The position numbers were made by a program, and so were the translations under genes. A stretch of 8,439 nt of DNA from Methylococcaceae bacterium (lineage in GTDB: Bacteria; Pseudomonadota; Gammaproteobacteria; Methylococcales; Methylomonadaceae), in assembly GCA_030618325.1 (NCBI GenBank), contig JAUXDP010000140.1, positions 1 to 8,439 of the forward strand, in the 5' to 3' direction. The notes beneath the pieces are model-generated. The model did no database searches. It saw only the letters and a program-made list of their open reading frames with translations, and was not told where the DNA came from. How positions within the stretch are numbered: position 1 is the first letter of the stretch; each line of letters opens with the position of its first letter. This document shows, in pieces, positions 1 to 5,597 of the stretch.

Positions 1-141
1 GATTCCACAGCACTTCAAAAAAATACTCGCTTAACCGAATGGGTGAAGCTAAGATTTTTTCAAAGCACTGTGAAACCAATTGCTTGCACTAGTGTCCGCG
101 CCCAACTGATCTTTCTAGGATTAAGAGAGTATAACCCTTAG
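1..141 (+). CDS. Possible C-terminal end of an unidentified gene (5' end outside the window)
   Basis: Frame 1 is open from the first base to a TAG at 139-141, giving 46 residues. The peptide is basic and ends in a segment (VRAQLIFLGLREYNP) that reads like a genuine protein C-terminus. I do not recognise the family and infer no function. An open frame of this length in AT-rich DNA is not rare by chance, so this is tentative. If real, the gene runs toward the corB-FHA-PilZ cluster, convergent with it. The imperfect inverted repeat at 6-24 and 54-72 would then lie inside coding sequence. Confidence 0.35.
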   Translation, partial: DSTALQKNTRLTEWVKLRFFQSTVKPIACTSVRAQLIFLGLREYNP

Positions 142-180
142 ATATTATGGTAAAAAAAATGTGCATTTATGATATGACTT

Positions 181-198
181 TTGACAGAAAATAGTCAA
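181..198. promoter_or_regulatory. Operator-like palindrome, TTGAC-N8-GTCAA
   Basis: The 18 bases read TTGACAGAAAATAGTCAA. The arms TTGAC and GTCAA are perfect inverses, and one further T/A pair outside them (180 and 199) extends the match to 6 bp. The same half-sites with the same 8-base spacer occur at 3014-3031 in the corB-fleQ promoter region, with 15 of 18 bases identical. This suggests a shared binding site for a dimeric regulator. The cognate protein is unknown, and no clear gene start lies immediately downstream. Confidence 0.35.
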
Positions 199-239
199 AG
201 TTCATGCACCTATAGAAACGATGTTGTAGCTCCTAATAA

Positions 240-473
240 CTCACGATTCCTGAATTTGACTGGTTCTTCCAAACTGACTTGGATGAAAAACAATTGCTGA
301 GTGAAAATGAGTCAGTGCATTTTGACCCTGGAAAGGGTTTTTTGAACTCTGTAAAAAGAGCTTTGCCAGGGTTATATAATACCAATCCCAATAAGTTTGT
401 ATTTAAATTCTCCTCATCCCCGCCTTCTCCAGCAGGAGAAGGAATATATGAGAACTTATTGGGATTGGTATAA
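240..473 (+). pseudogene. Possible coding remnant running into a palindromic repeat
   Basis: After a TAA at 237-239 this frame stays open to a TAA at 471-473. Its first part (about 240-378) encodes a protein-like stretch including IPEFDWFFQTDL and DEKQLLSENE. No ATG or GTG start is present in the first part; the only nearby start is a TTG at 279 with no Shine-Dalgarno sequence. The last 30 or so codons, including the stop, come from the palindromic element at 379-471. It may be a decayed gene fragment interrupted or capped by that element, or simply a chance frame. The family is not recognised. Confidence 0.2.
379..471. repeat. Nested palindromic element (REP/MITE-like)
   Basis: Three nested inverted repeats make up a 93-base element. 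The outer arms are a perfect 19-bp pair at 379-397 and 453-471 (left arm ATACCAATCCCAATAAGTT). A middle 5-bp pair is at 413-417 and 448-452. An inner 8-bp pair, CCTTCTCC and GGAGAAGG, is at 423-430 and 435-442 with an AGCA loop. The inner part (CTCATCCCCGCCTTCTCC and its inverse) resembles a widespread type of bacterial intergenic palindromic repeat. The arms are too perfect for chance. No U-tract follows on either strand, so it does not look like a simple terminator, and no clear target duplication is visible beyond a possible TA. No transposase is present, so movement would have to be in trans. Confidence 0.75.
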
Positions 474-576
474 CTGTTGACGCAAGTATGGAAATTACTG
501 TTTTGCTATTTACTATTGAATGTTCAGTTTTCTATAGCATTTTATGAAAAACGGATGCTGATTTTTTAAGCAGGCT

Positions 577-951
577 TTAGTTATATGCTTTTTCTGCTAA
601 TGATGCGAGGTCTCTTTCCAGAATTTCGCTATTCCCCACGTTAAGTTCAACTATACGGCGAAGTTGAGTAATGCTGTCAATATCCATTTGTTCACATTTG
701 AATCCAACTTTATTCTCTAAGAGGTGGGCTACTTTCAGTTCCATTTTTACTTCGAGAGTATCTGACAAACATAATTTTAGAGTGTAAATATTTTCCGAAC
801 TTTCTTGCCAAGGTGAAGGGAAACGTAACAGGCATCCATTTAGGGATAGGTCAAGCACATCACAATCCCAATTTTTTTCATTTGAAGAGAGATTTGCTTT
901 GGCATTATAGAAAACTCGGTGGAAATGGCGTTTTTCATTTTCTTCAAACAT
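577..951 (-). CDS. PilZ-domain c-di-GMP-binding protein
   Basis: This 124-residue soluble protein is essentially one PilZ domain. The two signature c-di-GMP-binding motifs are present: RxxxR at residues 8-12 (RHFHR) and D-x-S-x-x-G at 34-39 (DLSLNG). Together these predict an intact c-di-GMP receptor. The remaining beta-barrel occupies roughly residues 13-100, and a short helical tail of about 25 residues follows. No output domain is attached, so it probably acts by binding a partner protein. The ATG is 5 bases after the stop of the FHA gene, with a weak GGA 9 bases upstream, indicating cotranscription and probably coupling with that gene. Proximity to fleQ fits a c-di-GMP/motility theme, but its target is not known. 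It is distinct from YcgR, which has an extra N-terminal domain. Confidence 0.88.
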   Translation of the reverse strand: MFEENEKRHFHRVFYNAKANLSSNEKNWDCDVLDLSLNGCLLRFPSPWQESSENIYTLKLCLSDTLEVKMELKVAHLLENKVGFKCEQMDIDSITQLRRIVELNVGNSEILERDLASLAEKAYN

Positions 952-956
952 AAAAT

Positions 957-1592
957 TTAATCCAGAAAAAATTGCATGGGGGTATTGTCGATGAATACCT
1001 GGTCATCTCCTTTCAGTTTGATTGTTTGCTCATGTAATGGTTTGTTATTTACGGTTAATAAATCGTTATTTTCCAAAGAGGTTATATAATAGCCATCTGT
1101 CCGCTTAGCAATGGCTGCAACTCCACTACCATTATGTCCTATGCGAGTCATTCCTTTTTTTAAGGGGATCACTCTGCCTATATGTTTACCTTCCATCACT
1201 TGAAGATAGGCTTCTGAAATATTCAGGGCAGTTTCTATTTCTTCATTTAGAGATTCCAGGTCTTTGCTGGCTAGCGATTCAGGTGGAGGAGGAGCTAAGA
1301 CTGTCTCGATAGTATTAAATATAACTTTGTGCTTGCCTATGGCAATTTCATCATCATTATTTAATGTACACTCTTTGTGGACCTCATTATTGATAACTAA
1401 AGGGAAGTTATCATTAAGTTGCTTTATAACAGCCAGGCCATCATTTAAACTAACAACAGCATGTGCTGGCGCAACAGCGAGGCTGTCTATTACCAAATCA
1501 TTGGTGCTATCGCTACCAATATGAATGACACGGGTGTCAAAAATAGTGGATTGAATTGGTCTATCTTTAAAGAGAACAGTAAATTTTGCCAT
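957..1592 (-). CDS. FHA-domain protein with two tandem FHA-like folds
   Basis: From the ATG at 1592 this is 211 residues. The open frame extends upstream to a TTG at 1673 (238 residues), but neither start has a convincing Shine-Dalgarno sequence. The ATG was chosen because the domain-like sequence (AKFTVLFKDRPIQ) begins directly after it. The first FHA-like domain covers about residues 2-95, with IGSD at 25-28 and APAH at 41-44. A proline-rich linker (PPPP) follows near 101-104. A second, divergent FHA-like beta domain lies at about 127-211 (TRIGHNGSGVAAIAKRTDGYYI region). FHA domains normally read phosphothreonine with a Gly-Arg and a Ser-x-x-His motif. Here the Arg is Ser (27) and the Ser is Ala (41), so phosphopeptide binding may be lost or altered. 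No membrane segment is evident in the 211-residue form. It sits between corB and the PilZ gene and is probably a cytoplasmic adaptor; partners are unknown. Confidence 0.8.
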   Translation of the reverse strand: MAKFTVLFKDRPIQSTIFDTRVIHIGSDSTNDLVIDSLAVAPAHAVVSLNDGLAVIKQLNDNFPLVINNEVHKECTLNNDDEIAIGKHKVIFNTIETVLAPPPPESLASKDLESLNEEIETALNISEAYLQVMEGKHIGRVIPLKKGMTRIGHNGSGVAAIAKRTDGYYITSLENNDLLTVNNKPLHEQTIKLKGDDQVFIDNTPMQFFLD

Positions 1593-1719
1593 TATTTCGT
1601 TAAGATCATCGGGTTCTGGCTTAAGTATAGACGTAATAAAATGAGTTGCTGAAGAAAACCAATGAAATAACAAGAAATCAGCAATTGTTGTTCACAAAGA
1701 GACTAGATATTTTCTGGAG

Positions 1720-2967
1720 CTAATTTTTGGTAGGATAAAACTTGACTAATTTTATCCCTTTTTTATCTCGAGTCAGTATTTCCAGAGGATGGCCATGAAG
1801 TACTATGCTAGTACCGGCCTGGGGAATGGTCTCCATAAATTCAATAATCAGACCATTCAATGTTTTAGGCCCTTCGGTCGGTAATGACCATTGTGTTATT
1901 TGGTTGAATTCACGAATAGTAACGGTTCCATCGACTAGATAACTGCCATCGCTTTGTTTTTTGATATCAGCATCTTCAGAAACAATTTCGCCGATGATTC
2001 CTTGCAGCAAATCATCAAGGGTTATTAAGCCTTGAACATCTCCATATTCATCAACGATTAACCCAACTCGCACTTTTTTAGTTTTGAAATTCTGAATTTG
2101 TACATGTAAAGGCATGCTTTCTGGGATGAAAGTGGGTTTGCTTAGGCTTTTAATCAGGGTTTCTTTGTTGAAATATGGATCATCACTCAGCGATACTAAA
2201 ACTCGCACATGGACAAAACCAATAACTCGGTCGATAGTTTTTTTGTAGGCTGGAAGGCGTGTATGAGGGCTGTTTTTTATTTGTTCGATAATGTCTTCAA
2301 TGGGGTCATCCAGATCAATCCCAATAATCTCATTCCGAGGCGTCATAATATCTTCAGAGGTGGCGGATTCTAAATCGAGAATCCCCAACAACATGTTCTG
2401 ATATCTAGGTGGTAATAATGTACCAGCTTCACTGACAACGCTTCGAAGCTCTTCTGTTCCCAGCGTTTCCTGCTTATGCTTAGCAGCATTTATTCCAAAA
2501 ATACGAAGTAGAAGGTTGGCAAATAAATTGACGACCCAAACGATGGGGTAGAGCAGTTTTAACAAAGGTGTGTAGATCCAGGCGGCTGGAAATGCCAATG
2601 CTTCTGGTTTTATCGCAGCCAGGGTTTTAGGCGCTACTTCGGAAAAAATAAGAATGGCAAGGGTTAATAAGCCGGCACCGATGGCAATACCCGTATCACC
2701 AGCCAAACGCATTGCAATGACTGTGGTTAAAGAAGAAGCGAGAATGTTTACAAAATTATTACCCAGTAAAATCAGGCCAAGTAGACGATCTGGTCGTTGT
2801 AGTAATTTTTGTGCTTTTCTTGCTCCGGAATGCTTCTTTTTTACCAGGTACTGCAAACGATAGCGATTGAGTGTCATCAAGGCCGTTTCTGACCCTGAAA
2901 AAAAAGCAGAAAGTAGTAACAGAAAAACTAGTATTCCAAAAAGGATATTTAAAGAGATATTGTCCAA
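1720..2967 (-). CDS. corB: CorB/YfjD-type (HlyC/CorC, CNNM) membrane transporter protein
   Basis: This 415-residue inner-membrane protein has the full CNNM/CorB layout. The DUF21 membrane domain spans about residues 1-160, with hydrophobic segments near 5-24, 62-84, 92-110 and 127-157. It carries the conserved FSGSETAL at 23-30, NNFVNILASS at 70-79 and FSEVAPKT at 108-115. A CBS pair covers about 205-335, including IMTPRNE at 207-213 and VDEYGDVQGLIT at 315-326. A C-terminal CorC/HlyC domain spans about 345-412. Length and order match Escherichia coli YfjD/CorB. The family is implicated in Mg2+/Co2+ export or resistance; the exact ion is inferred. The start is a TTG at 2965-2967: no in-frame ATG lies between it and the upstream stop, the next Met is inside DUF21, and AAGGA lies 11 bases upstream. 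It heads the minus-strand cluster with the FHA and PilZ genes. Confidence 0.94.
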   Translation of the reverse strand: MDNISLNILFGILVFLLLLSAFFSGSETALMTLNRYRLQYLVKKKHSGARKAQKLLQRPDRLLGLILLGNNFVNILASSLTTVIAMRLAGDTGIAIGAGLLTLAILIFSEVAPKTLAAIKPEALAFPAAWIYTPLLKLLYPIVWVVNLFANLLLRIFGINAAKHKQETLGTEELRSVVSEAGTLLPPRYQNMLLGILDLESATSEDIMTPRNEIIGIDLDDPIEDIIEQIKNSPHTRLPAYKKTIDRVIGFVHVRVLVSLSDDPYFNKETLIKSLSKPTFIPESMPLHVQIQNFKTKKVRVGLIVDEYGDVQGLITLDDLLQGIIGEIVSEDADIKKQSDGSYLVDGTVTIREFNQITQWSLPTEGPKTLNGLIIEFMETIPQAGTSIVLHGHPLEILTRDKKGIKLVKFYPTKN

Positions 2968-2978
2968 AAAAAATTGAT

Positions 2979-2983
2979 TCCTT
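2979..2983 (-). promoter_or_regulatory. Ribosome binding site supporting the TTG start of corB
   Basis: On the minus strand these bases read AAGGA, 11 bases before the TTG at 2967. The frame upstream is closed by a TAA at 2998-3000 and contains no ATG. This site plus the conserved N-terminus makes TTG the likely true start, which may lower expression. Confidence 0.55.
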
Positions 2984-3013
2984 TGTTTACGAAAACATTA
3001 CATAGTCTCTACA

Positions 3014-3031
3014 TTGACAAAAATTTGTCAA
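3014..3031. promoter_or_regulatory. Operator-like palindrome between corB and fleQ
   Basis: TTGACAAAAATTTGTCAA is a perfect inverted repeat with 8-bp arms (3014-3021 and 3024-3031) around AA. It lies 46 bases before the corB start and about 120 bases before fleQ, in the shared divergent promoter region. Each arm also contains a TTGACA-like -35 hexamer, one per strand, although no strong -10 box is spaced correctly on either side. The half-site order (TTGAC then GTCAA) is the reverse of the Pseudomonas FleQ consensus as I remember it (GTCA-N6-TGAC), so autoregulation by FleQ is not directly supported. It may be a site for another dimeric regulator, and it recurs at 181-198. Confidence 0.5.
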
Positions 3032-3081
3032 GTACCTAATTCACAAAAAATTTAAAATTCCTGTTCTAGAGTGGCGGTTTT

Positions 3082-3118
3082 TTGACAGATTGACAATTCG
3101 ATGCTTAACTTCTATAGA
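3082..3118 (+). promoter_or_regulatory. Probable sigma-70 promoter of fleQ
   Basis: A perfect TTGACA at 3090-3095 is followed after 17 bases by TATAGA at 3113-3118. This predicts transcription start near 3125 and a leader of about 25 bases before the fleQ ATG at 3150. A second TTGACA at 3082-3087 is spaced 17 bases from TTAACT (3105-3110), a possible weaker overlapping promoter. The direct repeat of TTGACA 8 bases apart could also be a regulator site. No sigma-54 promoter was seen. Confidence 0.55.
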
Positions 3119-3149
3119 TTTCCAACTAAAAGAAGAGTGAATAATAAGG

Positions 3150-4613
3150 ATGAGTTTACCGCGTATTTTGTACATCGAAGATAATCAATCGAGATCCAAA
3201 GAATTTGTTTCTATTTTAGAATTTGTAGAATATCGTGTCGAGGTAGCGAATTCATCCTCTTTTAGTGACTTATTTGATGACCTTGAAGATGTAATAGCAA
3301 TTTTTGTTGGCAATGGAATAGATAAACAAGCTTCTCTGATGACAGCAGTGCAGGAAAGGGCTCATACCATCCCGGTTATTTTATTAACGGAAAAGGCGAA
3401 CGAATCTCAAGTTCCAACCGCAATACAAGAAAAGATTAGTCAAATTTTTTCATGGCCTGCAACTTTTGCTGAATTAAAAAATCTACTGGATAATTTACCA
3501 ACCACATTACTACGGCACGGGAATCCGCGAACGGGGATGGATCGGCGGGTATATCAGCGGCGAATGACATCGGGGCCTAGGCTTGAAGGCAATAGTCCTG
3601 CAATTAGATATGTTAGAAAGCTTATAGACCAGGTTGCCAATTCAGCAGCAACAGTATTGATTTTGGGCGAATCAGGAACGGGGAAAGAAGTCATAGCCAG
3701 AAGTTTGCATATGGCATCTGGTAGACAAGATAAGCCTTTTGTACCTATAAATTGTGGAGCGATTCCGGCTGAGCTTTTGGAGAGCGAGTTGTTTGGCCAT
3801 GAAAAAGGTGCGTTTACAGGGGCGTTAACAACCAGACAAGGGCGTTTTGAACTTGCGGAAGGCGGTACCTTGTTCCTTGATGAAATTGGCGATATGCCGA
3901 TGCCTATGCAGGTGAAAATTCTACGGGTTTTGCAAGAACGTACTTATGAGCGGGTAGGCAATAATAAATCGATGAAATGTGATGTGCGAATTATCGCAGC
4001 AACTCATCGTAACCTGGAAGAAGAAATAACCCAAAAACGTTTTCGTGAAGATTTATATTATCGGTTAAATGTTTTTCCTATTGAAGTCCCGGCACTGAGA
4101 GACAGAACGGAAGATATTCCTATTTTAGTTAGAGATCTCATTGCCAGGTTGGAAAAAGACAATCGAGGTTCAGTAAGTCTTTCACCCGGCGTAATCAAAT
4201 TATTAATGCAGCATGACTGGCCCGGTAATGTTAGGGAATTAGCTAATTTAATGGAACGGTTGGCGATAGTGAAACCACAAGGGTTAGTTGAGGAAATGGA
4301 TTTGCCAGATAAATATCAAAAATATACGGTTCCAGAAGGTATGGTTTTAGACTTGCAAATAGCCGAGGACAAGCCTTTAGTTAACGATAGTTTTCCACAG
4401 CAAAGTCTTCAACAACCCAAAGAAATTACCAAAATACCACCAGAGGGACTTGATCTGAAGCAATATTTAGGGGATCTTGAGTGTGATCTGATTCAGCAGG
4501 CGTTAGACGAATGTAACGGAGTTGTTGCCCATGCAGCTAAGTTGTTGAAAATGCGCCGTACGACGTTAGTGGAGAAGTTGAGGAAATATGACTTACGAAA
4601 TGTCGAGGCATAA
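3150..4613 (+). CDS. fleQ: FleQ/FlrA-type flagellar master regulator (sigma-54 enhancer-binding protein)
   Basis: This 487-residue cytoplasmic activator drives RNA polymerase-sigma-54 at early flagellar promoters; Pseudomonas FleQ also responds to c-di-GMP. An atypical receiver domain (about 4-118) keeps the acidic pair E10-D11. It has no Asp at the expected phosphoacceptor strand (IFVGNG, 51-56), as in FleQ. The AAA+ core (about 145-385) is intact: Walker A GESGTGKE at 173-180, GAFTGA at 220-225, Walker B LFLDEI at 241-246, arginine-finger region FREDLYYRL at 298-306, and sensor II WPGNVREL at 357-364. A Fis-type helix-turn-helix lies at about 445-481, with RRTTLVEKLRKY near its end. Matching the P. 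aeruginosa residues that contact c-di-GMP gives SGPR at 141-144 for LFRS, S185 for Asn and D329 for Glu, while R184 and R333 are kept, so ligand response may differ. The ATG has only a weak GA-rich Shine-Dalgarno sequence (AGAAGAG, 3131-3137). FlrA or FlaK would be equivalent names. Confidence 0.96.
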   Translation: MSLPRILYIEDNQSRSKEFVSILEFVEYRVEVANSSSFSDLFDDLEDVIAIFVGNGIDKQASLMTAVQERAHTIPVILLTEKANESQVPTAIQEKISQIFSWPATFAELKNLLDNLPTTLLRHGNPRTGMDRRVYQRRMTSGPRLEGNSPAIRYVRKLIDQVANSAATVLILGESGTGKEVIARSLHMASGRQDKPFVPINCGAIPAELLESELFGHEKGAFTGALTTRQGRFELAEGGTLFLDEIGDMPMPMQVKILRVLQERTYERVGNNKSMKCDVRIIAATHRNLEEEITQKRFREDLYYRLNVFPIEVPALRDRTEDIPILVRDLIARLEKDNRGSVSLSPGVIKLLMQHDWPGNVRELANLMERLAIVKPQGLVEEMDLPDKYQKYTVPEGMVLDLQIAEDKPLVNDSFPQQSLQQPKEITKIPPEGLDLKQYLGDLECDLIQQALDECNGVVAHAAKLLKMRRTTLVEKLRKYDLRNVEA

Positions 4614-4889
4614 ATTCCTTTTTTAACTATTTTAGAGATTGTGTACCATCGACTTTCAATATGGCATAAAGCTAAGTGAGATGACCGAAAAAAGCTGGTG
4701 CCTTAGTCTGTTGAAATATGTGTAAAAGTTAAAACAGGGTGATGAAGCCAAATTACCTAATAAGCCTTAAACCTAAATAAATCAGTTGAGCACAGATTTT
4801 GTGGGAAATCTGGGCAAAAAAGACAAAGAATAGCTCGAAAATAATGGCCCTAGTCCTTATTGAGAGCTATTCTACCGAATTTTCTGAGC
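4614..4889. other. Convergent spacer between fleQ and the restriction operon
   Basis: This 276-base AT-rich gap separates the fleQ stop from the metallopeptidase stop. It holds the terminator described at 4815-4872 and a 7-bp hairpin at 4793-4812 (CAGATTT and AAATCTG around a 6-base loop) with no U-tract after it. An imperfect repeat at 4662-4702 (GGCA..AGCT / AGCT..TGCC) might help end fleQ transcription, but no canonical terminator for fleQ is evident. No integrase, tRNA or attachment site is recognised. Confidence 0.5.
4815..4872 (-). terminator. Probable intrinsic terminator of the hsdR-metallopeptidase operon
   Basis: Read on the minus strand, a 9-bp stem (4864-4872 with 4828-4836, GAGCTATTC arm) is extended after a small internal loop by 5 bp (4857-4861 with 4840-4844). 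It is followed by the U-rich tract TTTGTCTTTTTT. It lies 18 bases beyond the metallopeptidase stop, the right place to end this operon. On the + strand no comparable U-tract follows, so it does not obviously serve fleQ. The stem is AT-rich and has an internal loop, so strength is uncertain. Confidence 0.55.
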
Positions 4890-5597
4890 CTATAGATCCA
4901 AATTGGCCCCATTATTTCTCAGCCACTCTTTTCGTTCCCGGAAATCCAGCATGACCTTATCGACTTCATTCCAAAAGGCATCAGAATGATTTCGGTGATG
5001 AATATGACATAGTTCGTGGACAATAATGTAATCAATGATTTTTGACGGGGCCATCATACATTTCCAGTGAAAGGCTAAAGCATTATCTTTATTACAGCTA
5101 GCCCAGCGGTATCCCATATCCCGTACTTTAACTGACGTAGGTTGAACGCCAACCTTTGGTGCAAAATACTTAACCCGTTGTTCGATTCTTTGCAGGCATT
5201 TATTGGAATAATAGCTTTCAAAAGCTTTTTTTGCTGATTCCGTACCTCTGGCATCAATTAATTCTCTATTCAGGCAGAATCGACCTTCCTTTAGTATCAA
5301 GTCTGCTTCTTGGCCAGTGACTAACGAAAGGCGATAACAACGCCCCAAATACAAGAATGTCTCACCATTTACCCACTCTCGCACCACGGCCGTGGCATTT
5401 AAGTCTCTCCATTCGGCAAGGTTACGGTAAACCCACATGCGCTTGCTTTCAACCACTGCATCGACTTGTTCAGCACTGTAATCTTTAGGTGGGCGAACAA
5501 TGATATCACCATTACGTTCAATAACAATGTCAGTGGTTTTTCGGTCACTACCAGGCATTAGCTGATAGTCAATATCTCGAATACGTCTAGCGTTCAT
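4890..5597 (-). CDS. YgjP/DUF45-family zinc metallopeptidase linked to type I restriction
   Basis: This 235-residue predicted cytoplasmic protein carries the YgjP-like (DUF45) metallopeptidase signature. RWASC at 164-168 corresponds to the family RWGSC motif, and HELCH at 194-198 is the HExxH zinc site (H194, E195, H198). HRNHSDAFW at 201-209 supplies the likely third ligand H204. All catalytic elements are present and the length is normal for the family. The N-terminal half (about 1-120) is a beta-rich region of unknown role. Its ATG overlaps the hsdR TGA in an ATGA arrangement, and AAGGTG lies 7 bases upstream inside hsdR, so the two are translationally coupled. Such genes are, from memory, often found beside type I restriction genes, but the substrate is not known. 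A role in processing or controlling HsdR is inference only. No signal peptide or membrane segment is seen. Confidence 0.9.
   Translation of the reverse strand: MNARRIRDIDYQLMPGSDRKTTDIVIERNGDIIVRPPKDYSAEQVDAVVESKRMWVYRNLAEWRDLNATAVVREWVNGETFLYLGRCYRLSLVTGQEADLILKEGRFCLNRELIDARGTESAKKAFESYYSNKCLQRIEQRVKYFAPKVGVQPTSVKVRDMGYRWASCNKDNALAFHWKCMMAPSKIIDYIIVHELCHIHHRNHSDAFWNEVDKVMLDFRERKEWLRNNGANLDL

Larger units (their letters stand above)
142..576. other. Intergenic region without a convincing gene
   Basis: This 435-base stretch lies downstream of the PilZ gene on one side and of the possible gene end at 141 on the other. It is AT-rich and holds three things described separately: an operator-like palindrome at 181-198, a protein-like but start-less frame at 240-473, and a nested palindromic element at 379-471. 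A 6-bp AT-rich inverted repeat at 504-509 and 534-539 is too weak to call a terminator. No RNA gene was recognised. Confidence 0.6.

Noticed and set aside
6..72. Imperfect inverted repeat 6-24 / 54-72 (15 of 19 positions match)
   Set aside because: Many matched bases are A/T runs, and the stretch lies in a possible coding end, so it is probably chance or a remnant too weak to call an insertion-sequence end.
504..539. Inverted repeat TGCTAT / ATAGCA as a terminator for the PilZ operon
   Set aside because: The stem is only 6 AT-rich pairs with a 24-base loop, and no U-run follows it on the minus strand.
1264..1652. Plus-strand open frames of 63 and 86 codons opposite the FHA gene
   Set aside because: They lie antisense to a clearly conserved coding frame, overlap each other and show no recognisable motif or ribosome binding site.
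3014..3031. Palindrome interpreted as a FleQ binding site
   Set aside because: The arms are TTGAC...GTCAA, whereas the Pseudomonas FleQ consensus as I recall it has GTCA...TGAC; the half-site order is opposite.
4793..4812. 7-bp hairpin in the fleQ-metallopeptidase spacer as a terminator
   Set aside because: It is followed by GGCAAAAAAG on the + strand and by mixed sequence on the minus strand, so it lacks the U-tract of an intrinsic terminator.
5075..5257. Minus-strand 60-codon frame inside the metallopeptidase gene
   Set aside because: It is an out-of-frame reading of the YgjP-family gene, whose own frame contains the HELCH and RWASC motifs.
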